Below, one piece after another: positions 23,620 to 53,419 of a stretch of 64,000 nucleotides of DNA (positions within the stretch are counted from its first letter, which is position 1; every line of letters begins with the position of its first letter). The translations under genes and the position numbers were made by a program. Below the pieces are notes generated by a model, which saw only the letters and a list, made by a program, of their open reading frames with translations, was not told where the DNA came from and searched no databases. Source of the stretch: Cristatella mucedo. Its lineage: Eukaryota > Bryozoa > Phylactolaemata > Cristatellidae. Location: assembly GCA_009760855.2 (NCBI GenBank), contig WPIO01000242.1, forward strand, positions 124,001-188,000, written 5' to 3'.

Positions 23620-24214
23620 ACTAGGCTTGTCTGTCATAACGTTGCAACTGCCACTCTACACCACTCACCTATGACCTGCCAGGCTCCCCAATCAAGCAAC
23701 ACATAGGCTTCCAGCTTCTATAATTTACTTTTAGGTACCATCATTCTCTTTCTCCAATGTACATACGTGTATGTGATCCACTGCATTCCTTTACCATATC
23801 TGATCTTCTGACTCGGGTCGTCGAGTTGTGCATAAAACCAAACTCAAGTCATTTGCGAATCGTGCCTTCAATTTCTATGCACCTACAGAGCTGTTTTAAG
23901 GAATAATAAAACGCCATATAACTATCAGTATCATTACTTGTACATTGATTAATTCCTAAATTGTCCCAATCACGCGAGATTCATCACCTATCTCTGCTGT
24001 GTGAGATGAAGCAGGTTGGCTACGGATTGCTCATCCAAAGTCTCATAGGCTTTGACTGTCTTATAGAAAACTCACCATCAATGGCTTTGGGGATTTACAA
24101 GTGGAAATGCGACATACACGTGCACAGATATGCATACAAACACACCACACAAACATACAGAGACGTGCACACACAAACACATAATTACATACACATCATG
24201 CATACACGTACACA

Positions 24215-24261
<47 letters not shown>

Positions 24262-24766
24262 GCACACATACACTCAGACACACACACACACACTCAGACA
24301 CACACACACACACACACTCAGACTGTGACAGCCCTCCGCACGACCTGTCGTCGGGCTGGGTAGTGCGACCGAGCAACAAGTCTGCTGGCTCCTACACCAA
24401 AACCATTACTGCTAGCTAAGTCGGCCAAACCCAGTCTACACACACTAGACTGCTGCAGGCTTCGAGGGATCTCGCCCTCCCCCTCTCGTTGTACTCCTTC
24501 GGCAGCCCTTGTATTCCATGCATGTGTTGTTTTTCGCACTGTCGGGCCATTGTTCGTTCCGAATCCGCCCGACAGCTGGCGACAGTTTGTAGTAGATTGA
24601 TGTCCCCACGGATGCCTCCAATGCATAGATTTGGGCAGGACTGCCGAGTCATCTGCCGAGTCATTGTCTGCCCTTCCACCGGTCGTGAGCTTGCGGCTAC
24701 TTAGGCAATCTGAGAGCCCTCGCAAGGTCTCAGCACAGTGCTCGAAGGCTGCAAGAATCATGTTCC

Positions 24767-24821
<55 letters not shown>

Positions 24822-27800
24822 GCGCACGCGCGCACATGCGCACAGACACGTACACACGTACACACACACACACACACACACGTACACGTACACACGTACA
24901 CACGCACGCGCACGCACAAACACACACACACACACACATACACACATGCGCGCACGAAGGCACACACATAGGCGTGTTCACAGGCACACACACTCAAATT
25001 CACACTCATCCACCCACCCATCCACACACATCATAAACAGGTAAGCAATACAAGCAAAGCTTGTAGTATAGCATGATTACCAACATACTATACTGCTAAT
25101 ATAAATAAAAAATAGCTAAATAAGCAAAATCCTTTAAAATATTATTAGGGACAGAAGGAATCTGCACAAAGCATGTGCAAAAAGGCCAAAAATCATTAGG
25201 CCAAAATCAGCCCAAAATGTCCAAATCGGTGCAGAAAGGCTAGAATCAGCGTAAAAAGGCCAACATCTGAGGAAGAGCTCAAATCAAATCAAATCAAAAA
25301 GAGCAAATGGTTATAATCATCGCCAAAATATTCATAATATGTATAAAATCGTTGTGGAGTTTTACACTGTGAAATTCATATATTACTGATAACATTTAGC
25401 AGAAATCAGCAGCCTCTGACATAAGCATTTAATTTTAGTAGCAACGGTTGATTATAATAGAAAAATAACATCGACCAGCAAGTCATAATTGAATATAAAT
25501 ACTCAAACATCAAGTATAAATAAAATTAAGAACTTTAATTGATAACCATCAAGATGTATATTTTCTGGTGTTAGAGGACGTTTGCCGTTGGCTAAAAAGT
25601 CGCTGTACATAGAAAACAGTCACTGAACATCAGCACTGCCACGAGGCATGAACGCACATTTGACAGCAATCTGGGAAAGTTGGGGCTGCCTAACTCTCCA
25701 CATAGCCTTCTACTATAATCTCACGGACATGGCTGACACATGCTGCAGTCGTTCAGCACTTTGCACGGATCTAGAATACATCGTTCACACTCTCTCATTT
25801 ATTTGGGCAACACAGAATAACTGCCCTGGGTCCGTCAATATGGCACACCCGAATGGGTTTGAAGTAGCCTTGCATGTTTTCTTATAACTTGCCTCGCATA
25901 CCACAAAAATATGGACACTAGCACTTCCCTCGAGATCTGATATGTTCGTAACTGCACTCGGTACTTGCTGATCGTGCCCTTCAACCCCAGCAGCAGCAAC
26001 TGTATCCAAATTTAACTGCAAGTCGAGCAGGAAGTTAAACACTTGAGGCACTAGAGGACTTGCTGATGACTCCATCTTCAGCACAGAATCACAACACTCC
26101 CCAATGCGTTGAAAGTTTAAATTATATTGACTTGTATGACTTCAAACCTAGCTCTCAGAGAAACCTTCAAATTTGTTAGGACCCATCCTCTCTTGGGCAC
26201 TTGACTTCTAAGACACAGTCTCGACGTGCCAGGAGGTAGCTACCGTTTGCCAAATACTCCATTGCATGGACCCAAGACAGCCAACGTGTTAGAACAGGGA
26301 CGGCAAGTAGTTTCCAGTTAGGTGTGCATCTGCCTTTCAAGAAGTCCAAGAATGGTCTTAGACGTTTAATGGTATGGTTAAAAATGGTCTTTACAAGGCT
26401 CGTGAACTGGTTCAAATCCGACGTCGAAGAGGGAAAGATATTCAGTACAAGATTCAACAAGTGTGTGAAAAGTAAGTAACAAGAATGAATGTATTGACGT
26501 ATTAAGCTTCTCAAAATTTAAGGGAAGGCTTTTTTCATGTAACTTTCTCCTTCTGCCACAAATACAAGCATTTAAATCAATCTCAAATTTTAGCCGAAAA
26601 TTATACGGGAACTCGGCACATCTACCGGCCGCTAACAGGTGTGTGCTATCTTTCTTGTAGCAGAGTTAGAGGCTAGTGACGGTTCAGGAACGCCAGATGT
26701 TTAAGACAGACATGCTGTGCTACTATGGGCCTTGGTAGCCCCCAAGAGGTAAAGTGATTGCTTTTCACGACCGAAGTCGCGGGTTTGAATCCTGCAGTTG
26801 GGGAATGTCTTATCTCCAACTGCAAGCAGTGGTGAAAGCGTATAAGGCTCCTTTGCGACTACACAAACGAGGCTGTATATCAACTAAGATTTGTTTATCT
26901 GGTAGCCACTGTACCGGATGTTTTAAAACTATTCCTTTTGGCTGTTGCTATGTGCCTGTAGCAACCATATGGGTTCAAATTCAACAGTAGCTACTCACAA
27001 CTAAGATGTAGGACAGCTACCGATCGCAGATAAAGTAGAATTTCTCCAAATCCTGACTTTGAGGTCAACTAAAAAGAAGGCAAATCTCCGTGCTCCAGCT
27101 AAAATTTCACTCTGAGCCCGAATCTGATTCAGTCTAGCCCTAATTATCCATCTTATGCTATCACTACTTTTTTTAAATACCAGTTGACTGACCATGTATC
27201 CAAATCTTCTTGTAACCCATAATAAATTCTTACAACATAAGCTTGAACATGTCTTATAATTCCGTATCGCATACACACACTCACACAATATACTCACACT
27301 CACGCCTGTACGAGTGTACACACGCATATATACACAGATACACAACACATCTTTGCATATGTAGTAGCTGCACGGCATTAGCATCGTGCTTCAGATGATT
27401 TCCATGTGACCAGAACGAAATGCATCATAGATAGCAGCATATCTATCTAAAACTCGGTCTTCTCAGGCTGTCATAAACTTACATGCACTTTGTGCTTATG
27501 AAAAAGCAGAGCATTCACAGTATTCATTTGATCATAATGAGGACTTCATACAGCACGATGTGGCTAATGAATGAGTATCAAACCAGCTGCACAGCAGAGA
27601 ATGATTCTACATAATCGGTAGATTATTTGCGAGTGATTATTTGTGACTTGTATTTACCACATACACTGTGAGAGTCTAAAGTCGGCCCAACGACAAGAGA
27701 TGGGTTCGTCATTTAGTTTGGTAATGTTGGGGCTCAAATAAAGCACCCAAAAGATTGTATCCAGAAGGCCGCACTAAAGAAACTTGATTTTTACCGTCAG

Positions 27801-28461
27801 TCACACTTTCACAGTAGTTTCAGAAGCTCTGAGAAAGCGAACAAACGACTCTGATAGCGAAGTTCAATAATGATGCCAAATATGCCACAGACATAGATAC
27901 AACGTTCGCACAAAGGAACACTACTTGCCTGTTGCTGTGCTTTGAGCTTCTGAATCTCTCTCTCTTTCTTTGCTTTCTCAAGCAGCCACGATTCCCAAGC
28001 TGACAAACTTGACCCTCGGCTGTCAGCTCCTGAAGTTCCCGAGTCAGGTCTCGCATCGCTAAAAAATTATGCGAAAGTTCACAAAACTTCTAACGTCTAA
28101 AATGTAACGAAATATTTTGTGTGACTGAAAGAAACTGCATAGCGTATATTAATGCATCTTGAAAATCCCGTGGCTGTAATTAATGATTTTCAAAGAGGAG
28201 GCTATACCTTTGAGGTAAGTCATTGTCCCTTGACTCCTTTCTCTCCCAATCGTTATGCCTATGCGCAGGCTGAGGAGGCGTATCCCTTCCACTGCTGCTG
28301 CCGCTTTCCGGAGGGGACGAGCCGCATTGCTTCAAATCAGATACGAGAGAATCCGTTGAGCTGCCGCTGGAGATCGCTGTTACAGAGCTCGCGCGGTAGG
28401 TCACTTTAAGTTCTCGACGAGTCACGGTAGCCGTAACTGGTCTTGGCCTTGGAGCACTCAT
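17926..28461 (-). CDS. CCDC34: CCDC34-like coiled-coil protein
   Basis: Four exons on the minus strand: 28461-28208, 28058-27929, 20936-20734 and 18163-17926. They join in phase 2, 0 and 2 to 274 aa; the human protein is longer, about 370 aa. Residues 1-85 are Ser/Pro/Arg-rich and disordered. Then comes [18 protein letters not shown], matching the family's WExW...KE(K)ER start. A long charged coiled coil carries the repeated hallmark of W within Lys/Glu runs ([41 protein letters not shown]). The terminal AxxRP is also seen in CCDC34, where this region ends the helix. CCDC34 is associated with IFT-B, cilia and sperm flagella. Intron 2 is about 7 kb and begins with a GC donor. The gene is head to head with NTAN1 and tail to tail with the DPY-30 gene. 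Assignment rests on pattern and order of motifs recalled from the family; other ciliary coiled coils are the alternative. Confidence 0.75.
18533..18538 (+). terminator. Candidate poly(A) signal of the DPY-30 gene
   Basis: First AATAAA on the plus strand downstream of the DPY-30 gene stop, about 640 bases away. If used, the 3' UTR would cover the whole last exon of the CCDC34-like gene in antisense. Confidence 0.3.
18966..19037. repeat. (TA)n / (TTTA)n microsatellite
   Basis: Interrupted TA repeats followed by TTTA repeats, in intron 3 of the CCDC34-like gene. CA-rich sequence precedes it at 18940-18957. Confidence 0.85.
19188..19343 (-). repeat. SINE-2, reversed copy
   Basis: The minus-strand order is the tRNA-like head (A box near 19330, B box gtcgtgagttcaagtcctgc at about 19285-19305), then the SINE-2 tail (taaatgaggctgttgaatca). 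A long CT tract directly abuts the head. Confidence 0.7.
19342..19492. repeat. (CT)n plus (CA)n compound microsatellite
   Basis: About 110 bases of CT repeats, then (CA)-rich repeats from 19452 to 19492. All long open frames here are repeat artefacts. Confidence 0.9.
19974..20111 (+). repeat. SINE-1 copy
   Basis: A box ggtcaagcagttaaggtgct, B box catgagctcgagccccgagg, tail gcctgaatagagatttta and gttctcttggggcgctatac, ending in a T-rich stretch. It is directly followed by another SINE-1 copy in the same orientation. Confidence 0.8.
20117..20258 (+). repeat. SINE-1 copy, tandem with the previous one
   Basis: Head tagcccagtggttaaggtgc, B box gtcgtgggtttgagccctgt, tail gcgcctgaataaagattaag and gttctcttagggtgctacaa. 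Only about six bases separate it from the upstream copy, so one probably inserted into the tail of the other. Confidence 0.8.
20734..20936 (-). CDS. CCDC34: CCDC34-like gene, exon 3
   Basis: Acceptor gtgcttttgcag, donor gtatgc, 203 nt. It encodes [40 protein letters not shown] and a further Lys/Ala/Glu-rich helix to EQAVEK. Starts in phase 0, which fits only the GC donor of exon 2. Confidence 0.75.
20937..22985. other. CCDC34-like gene intron 2, left part
   Basis: Unrecognised sequence with poly-C/poly-A runs at about 21240-21260 and a C tract at 21610-21617. Around 22090-22150 a degenerate minus-strand L2-A remnant is visible (tgccggtcggtgagaagtga, ggcaagcctagctgcatgc). The rest shows nothing I can name. 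Confidence 0.4.
23025..23617. repeat. 560 bp perfect (ACTC)n array, then (CT)n
   Basis: From about 23025 to 23584 the tetranucleotide TCAC/ACTC repeats about 140 times with no visible interruption, then changes to CT repeats up to 23617. It lies in intron 2 of the CCDC34-like gene. The right flank (ctaggcttgtctgtcataac) is an L2-A RT fragment on the plus strand, so the array may have grown from a short repeat next to an insertion. Frames reading Ser-Leu-Thr-His are artefacts. Confidence 0.95.
23620..24210. other. CCDC34-like intron 2: LINE scraps
   Basis: Short L2-A-like stretch at 23620-23700. Around 23990-24060 a segment (gatgaagcaggttggctacg, caaagtctcataggctttga) resembles the L2-B 3' region in plus orientation. 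The rest is unrecognised. Confidence 0.4.
24150..24322. repeat. (CA)n microsatellite
   Basis: CA repeats with CAGACA interruptions, densest at 24217-24260 and 24282-24318. Confidence 0.9.
24318..24761 (-). other. Unrecognised open frames between two CA arrays
   Basis: A 0.45 kb GC-richer island between (CA)n tracts. A 147-codon frame and an overlapping 87-codon frame are open on the minus strand, the latter with [15 protein letters not shown] and [13 protein letters not shown] recognise no domain, and neither frame has convincing splice sites. It may be a transposon relic. Confidence 0.2.
24768..25030. repeat. Complex (CA)n / (CG)(CA) microsatellite
   Basis: CA repeats mixed with CGCA, CGTA and CATA units over about 260 bases. 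Many false Cys-Val or His-Thr frames arise from it. Confidence 0.9.
25031..25640. other. AT-rich intron sequence
   Basis: About 600 bases of CCDC34-like intron 2 with no recognisable element. A degenerate local repetition with ggccaaaa and ggccaac units occurs at 25180-25270. Confidence 0.35.
25640..26520 (-). pseudogene. hAT-like DNA transposase relic
   Basis: On the minus strand, 26514-26176 encodes a segment with [40 protein letters not shown] and [20 protein letters not shown]. This matches the pattern of hAT-superfamily transposases (a helix with SxVKKxF...RxxxF followed by PVxTRWGTWL.AxxYY). After a frame break, 26084-25785 continues with [14 protein letters not shown], as in the next helical part. 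The DDE catalytic Asp residues and the C-terminal dimerisation region are not seen, so this is a fragment. It lies in intron 2 of the CCDC34-like gene. Confidence 0.6.
26727..26892 (+). repeat. SINE-2 copy
   Basis: A box ggtagcccccaagaggtaaa, B box cgcgggtttgaatcctgcag, tail gcaagcagtggtgaaagcgt, ctcctttgcgactacacaaa and gaggctgtatatcaac. Confidence 0.75.
26893..27928. other. CCDC34-like intron 2, right part
   Basis: No recognisable element apart from a short CA-rich stretch at 27270-27350. The minus-strand GC donor of intron 2 is at 27928-27927. Confidence 0.4.
27929..28058 (-). CDS. CCDC34: CCDC34-like gene, exon 2
   Basis: Acceptor ttttttag, 130 nt, donor CAG|GCAAGT. AG|C completes Ser. 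It encodes [20 protein letters not shown] and [20 protein letters not shown], the family's conserved start of the coiled coil. A GT donor five bases downstream would shift the phase away from exon 3, so the GC donor is favoured. Confidence 0.75.
28208..28461 (-). CDS. CCDC34: CCDC34-like gene, exon 1
   Basis: ATG at 28461-28459, 84 codons plus two bases, donor gtatag. It encodes [20 protein letters not shown] and a Ser-rich disordered stretch with [20 protein letters not shown]. It is the first in-frame Met after an in-frame upstream stop in the intergenic side, and intron 1 is only 149 bp. Confidence 0.7.
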
Positions 28462-29145
28462 TTGAATCGATTTTTAGAATCGGACAAACAGGCCGAGCTC
28501 GTGCGTCCAAAAGTATCAGCCCTGCAATCAAGAGGATGAGGTTTCACGAGACATCAACCTAGCTAAGAAATCACCACTGCGGCTTCTGGACGACAGCCTT
28601 CGAGGAAAGAATTTTTCCACTTCGAATGCTAAGATTGGATCTACACAAACCGAATTAAAACGGTGCTTTGACACCTTTTGTGTAGTGAACGTCAGCAACT
28701 GGCTCCACTGCTAAGGACGCTGGCTTTTTTAAATCCCCATGAGAAACTAAAATCATTGGAGTCGCTGTCTGCCTTTCCGACCCTTGAAGCTTAAAGTATA
28801 TCTATGTTATCAGCCTGCGATAAGGCTGCTGATCCGTTGCTACAGTAAGAAGAGCAACTATTATTGAAATTTAAGCATATTAATATCTAAAATATCTGAA
28901 AAAATTACATTAAGACCTGCCCTACCCATTTCCAGCAAGAATCACGATATCGACTAGAGCATCACATCTATGATACTGAAAGACAGCATTACAGATGAGC
29001 GCATCCGCTTCCTGCTTTCCAACCTTGGCCTTGTACTGGTTTGTAACATTCGGTTTTAACGATTCCCACTCAGTTGTTGCTGGACAGCTCTTCGATTGAA
29101 CTTTTCACTGGATGTGAGAATTCGTATATGTGGCTTTCATAAAAA
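28462..29145. promoter_or_regulatory. Shared intergenic region, CCDC34-like / NTAN1
   Basis: 684 bases separate the two divergent start codons. The arrangement is that of a bidirectional promoter. No obvious TATA box or named factor site was identified, and transcription starts cannot be placed from sequence alone. Confidence 0.5.
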
Positions 29146-49861
<20,716 letters not shown>

Positions 49862-50256
49862 GCATTGTGTGCTTTCGACATGTGCATGTTCACGGTGAAT
49901 ATTTAGTGTATCGGTATCACTCACTTGACATTTACATGCGACGTCTTGCCGTTTCTTTTTTATTTGGCTAATTTTCTTTTCTTTTGCATTGTGACTTTTT
50001 GACTTGTTGCCACAAGCCCATTTTTGTATGTAAGTTCGAACTGTATTTGTATTTCCTAATTAATGTCCAGGGAGACATGGAGCTAATGATAACAGTTTAT
50101 CATTATTAAGCAGTTAATAGCCGAGGAAAGACTACCGCAGTATGTTACAAGCAAGAATGATTTTGTTAACGCTGCTTTAGGGAGCGATTCTACAGCATGG
50201 TGGCGCCGAGCCTCGCAGACTCAAGTTCTGCTCCAGAGAGAATTAACTTGTTTAAT

Positions 50257-50262
50257 AATAAA
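50257..50262 (+). terminator. NTAN1: Candidate NTAN1 poly(A) signal
   Basis: AATAAA about 396 bases after the stop codon. The earlier 3' flank is T-rich but has no AATAAA. Confidence 0.4.
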
Positions 50263-50485
50263 TGAGGCTATGAAAATTGTAAGCTGCCAGCGGTGTGCTT
50301 TCAGCATGCACCTTCGGGTCGGATCGGCTTTCTGGGGACCGTCATTTTTCTTGAAGGGCATAACCCTTTTTTGAGCTGCTATGGCGTTGTCAGGCGAGTT
50401 CATCCAAAGACAGGTCTGAAAGGTACCTTCGACGCGCTCAGCGTCGGGCTCGTCCTGAATGAAAAGCAGAAATGCTTCTTAAAGA

Positions 50486-50640
<155 letters not shown>

Positions 50641-51017
50641 CTGATTTAACAGCTTCATTTGTTTGTGTTGTGGTGCCACCTACAACACCCCAACGAACTG
50701 TGCTGACGAAGCTTTCGGGGTCTGGCCCGAACGGGTCAGCCTCATGCGGTGGCCATACAGCCCGCACGTTTATCTTACCATCACGTTTATCTTACCACTG
50801 CTATCAATCCGCAGTGAGGCCCGCCCCGGCGCACCCAGTACCACAGACATAGCATGTCAGGCTAAGTCACCCTAAGATGGCGACACACGCTCTCCGGAGC
50901 TATTGCTTGGCGCCCTGTTTCTCATTAAAAGTAGCTCATTCTAAGAGTATTTCTTAGTGGTATTTCGCCGTGAGAACACAGCAATGTGTATAGCTGCAAA
51001 AGCGCCTTGACATCTAG

Positions 51018-51185
51018 AAATCATTTGCAGTTGACAATAAAGGATCGCCCACTGTAGTATTCGAACCCGCGACCTAGGGCGTGAAGAGCGAGCAACCTAT
51101 CCTTCGGGCTATCGCGGCCATAGAGCTCGAGCCCACTTCGGCCTCCTAAGGCGAGCACCTTAATTACGGCCAAACCGATGTGACT
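51018..51185 (-). repeat. SINE-2 head joined to a SINE-1 head
   Basis: 51030-51115, reversed: SINE-2 head with gtcgcgggttcgaatactac (B box) and agcccgaaggataggttgct (A box). Immediately to its right, 51117-51183 reads, reversed, as a SINE-1 head (ggtttggccgtaattaaggt, gtgggctcgagctct). The composite may be an insertion of one SINE into another. Confidence 0.6.
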
Positions 51186-51489
51186 AAATAGCCTCTCTGG
51201 CCCAGGCGCCTCGGGCACAGCTTCAACTTATTTCTCAGAAGGAAGGTTTTGATGGGATTTAAGTAGTCTGATGTGCCTCAGCTTTCAGGGTGCTGCTTGC
51301 GCTCAAAAAATGGGAGTTGCTGTCTCTTAGACGGCGCCTACAAATGCTTGCGTTCTTCAGAGCAGATATTCAGAAGACTATTACAAGACGCAGCGCTTTT
51401 TCGGCGCACAGAAGCGAAGTCAGCTTCCAGTCAGCAGTTAAACCCGCCTCGAAAGTCCGGTAGCCCATACCAGATGGCCACCACAGTTA

Positions 51490-51545
51490 AAGTAAAGGTC
51501 GACTGATTCAAAAGGCTCATTTAAATAGCAGCAGGAGAGCCTCGA
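51490..51545 (-). repeat. SINE-2 tail fragment
   Basis: gactgattcaaaaggctcat and ttaaatagcagcaggagagc match the reversed SINE-2 tail. Confidence 0.5.
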
Positions 51546-51589
51546 TTGCTATCGCCCCGCGCTTGCAGCAGGCAGCGAAGGATTGCAGA

Positions 51590-51850
51590 ATGCGTATTTT
51601 CCTGATGACGCCCTGGGAGATGTCTTGTGCAGCGTCCATAGGCTTCGAAGACTTCGTTGGCTGGCTGCTGAACTTCGAGAGGGAGATCGAGAAAAATGGC
51701 TACGAACAGAGTGAGTGCCACTTGTTTTTGCTCCTTGCGATGCAAGGCGGGGCCTTCACGTTTGCCTCGGGGCTCCCGCAGTAAGTTCAGGATGACTATG
51801 CCAAGCTTCGTGAGGCCCTAGTGAGGGCATTCACGGAGCAGCAAGACGCA
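51590..51850 (+). pseudogene. Broken retrotransposon gag fragment (plus copy)
   Basis: Encodes TPWEMSCAASIGFEDFVGWL, LNFEREIEKNGYEQSECHLF and LLLAMQGGAFTFASGLPQ, then a TAA where the minus-strand relative has Glu, and continues in frame with VQDDYAKLREALVRAF. Compared with the copy at 53383-53143 it also lacks a few residues after FGF. The stop and deletion make it a pseudogene. It lies in inverted orientation to that copy, with about 1.3 kb between. Confidence 0.75.
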
Positions 51851-52479
51851 CGACTGCCTTCGCCCCCTTCTCACACTCGAGTCTCCTTCCCTCCCTCCAG
51901 TCCCCTGGTTGACCCCGATGATTCATCGAGGACCACAACTGTGCAGTGGCCGACCCTGATGGTGAATCCACCATCTGGCCACCAGCGGTTACCGGCGTCC
52001 ATGCCACATCACAGGCTCATCAGAGGAGCTGGCGTACACTCAACTACACGCCCCCTTGACCTTTAAGGTCACAAGTTTGCAGCACCAAAACGAAGGGTCA
52101 CAAGTTTGCAGCACCAACACATGTAGCTGCAAGGTACAGGTCAGCATGAACGAGCCTATCTAAGCAGCAATGAACGAGCCTATCTATAAACGATACAAAC
52201 TAGACCCTACGCATCCTCGACATGGCAGCTAACATCAATAGCTGACCCCACAGGCTACCTGACGGCTGATCGCAAGAGGCGAGCTCGTGCACGGCCTTTT
52301 GCGACCAATCGGCAACGTGAGCCACCGGCCATCGTCATCGAGCTGACGTCCACAGCCACTGTTTTTCGGACCTCAACCGTCGTCGCTCCATCCGCCTCTG
52401 CCGCCTCTGCCGACTCTTCCGCCGCGTCTCCTATATACGCAGCTGCTTCAACGTCCTGCGTACCCTCTCCAACCTGGGC

Positions 52480-52630
52480 AGGCTATCCGGCCTGCACAAT
52501 CTCTGCGGCCTGCACAGATTCTCCCTCCTGGACAGCCTCTCCGTCCTGTGCAGACTCTTCAGTCTGCACACACTCTCCGGCCTGTGCAGACTCTTTGGTC
52601 TGCACACACTCTCCTGCCTGTGCCGCGTCA
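52480..52630. repeat. 36 bp tandem units in gag tail
   Basis: Units starting gtgcagactcttcagtctgc and gtgcagactctttggtctgc, 36 bases each, with further decayed units on the left. Confidence 0.7.
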
Positions 52631-53418
52631 CAGCCCACCGGCTGGTCGCTGGCCAACGTCACCTTCAAGGCTTTCGCTGCATCGCCGGCCACTACCTCTC
52701 TGGCGGACGCCGCCGACTCTGTCACGGACGCCGCCGACTCTGTCGCGGACGCCGCCGACTCTGTCGCGGACGCCGCCGACTCTGTCGCGGACGCCGCCGA
52801 CTCTGTCGCGGACGCCGCCGCCTTCCACGCGGACGTCGCCGCCTTCCACGCGGACGCCACCGCCTCTCCGTGCACCGTCTCACTCTCCGTCGCCTCAGCC
52901 ACACCGCTGACCGTTGCCTCGCACAACGCCGTTGCTTCGTGGAACACCATCGCAGCCTGACCAACCATCACCGCTTTGATAGCCGTTGCCTGCCGCCACG
53001 GGGTGGCAGCCTGACAAACCTCTGTCGCCAGGCACACAGTCGGTGACCGCTGCTGCCGCTTCCGGTCGCTCCTGTCGGCCCTCTCAGTCCGACCAGCCTT
53101 TACCCGATCAGCGTGCAGCAATCGTGCTCTACCGGCCGGCGAGGTGAATGCCCTCACTAGGGCCTCACGAAGCTTGGCATAGTCATCCTGAACTTCCTGC
53201 GGGAGCCCCGAGGCAAACGTGAAGGCCCCGCCTTGCATCGCAAGGAGCAAAAACAAGTAGCACTCACTCTGTTCGTAGTCACTTTTCTCGATCTCCCTCT
53301 CGAAGTTCAGCAGCCAGCCAACGAAGTCTCCGAAGCCATCGAAGCCTAGGAACGCTGCACAAGACATCTCCCAGGGCGTCATCGGCTCCATCCCACGAAA
53401 TAGCTTGTGGTTCGGCAT
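52483..53418 (-). CDS. LTR-retrotransposon gag-like protein
   Basis: An open 311-codon frame. Residues about 12-95 resemble the capsid-like core of Ty3/BEL-type gag: MTPWEMSCAAFLGF, FVGWLLNFEREIE, a Tyr-Glu-Gln-Ser turn, LFLLLAMQGGAFTFASGLP and VQDDYAKLREALVRAF. This is the pattern W...F...L.GxA....LP....YxxLxxxLxxxF. The basic middle (AGRTERADRSDRKRQQR) could bind RNA. The second half is low-complexity, with 7-residue repeats ATESAAS and AWKAAAS from a 21 bp array, and then GECVQTEESAQ repeats. No CCHC zinc knuckle, protease, RT or integrase follows. It may be a non-autonomous element or a captured gag. Confidence 0.6.
   Translation of the reverse strand: MPNHKLFRGMEPMTPWEMSCAAFLGFDGFGDFVGWLLNFEREIEKSDYEQSECYLFLLLAMQGGAFTFASGLPQEVQDDYAKLREALVRAFTSPAGRARLLHADRVKAGRTERADRSDRKRQQRSPTVCLATEVCQAATPWRQATAIKAVMVGQAAMVFHEATALCEATVSGVAEATESETVHGEAVASAWKAATSAWKAAASATESAASATESAASATESAASATESAASVTESAASAREVVAGDAAKALKVTLASDQPVGCDAAQAGECVQTKESAQAGECVQTEESAQDGEAVQEGESVQAAEIVQAG
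52703..52870. repeat. 21 bp tandem array, eight units
   Basis: Eight in-register 21-base units based on gcggacgccgccgactctgt plus C, the last three diverged (gccttccac endings). The length is a multiple of three, so both strands remain open across it. Confidence 0.9.
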
Positions 53419-53419
53419 A

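Noticed and set aside
22758-23706. Long frames reading Ser-Leu-Thr-His repeats
   Set aside because: They are translations of the perfect ACTC array and are open in several frames only because the repeat has no stop.
24078-25044. Cys-Val and His-Thr repeat frames
   Set aside because: Artefacts of the CA microsatellites on either strand.
51050-51120. Possible true tRNA gene on the minus strand
   Set aside because: It has A- and B-box-like sequence but no complete cloverleaf that I can fold, and the same unit heads the SINE-2 copies elsewhere.
52548-52964. Plus-strand frames rich in Ala-Asp-Ser-Val
   Set aside because: Antisense of the gag repeat array; the minus frame has the capsid-like core and is three times longer.
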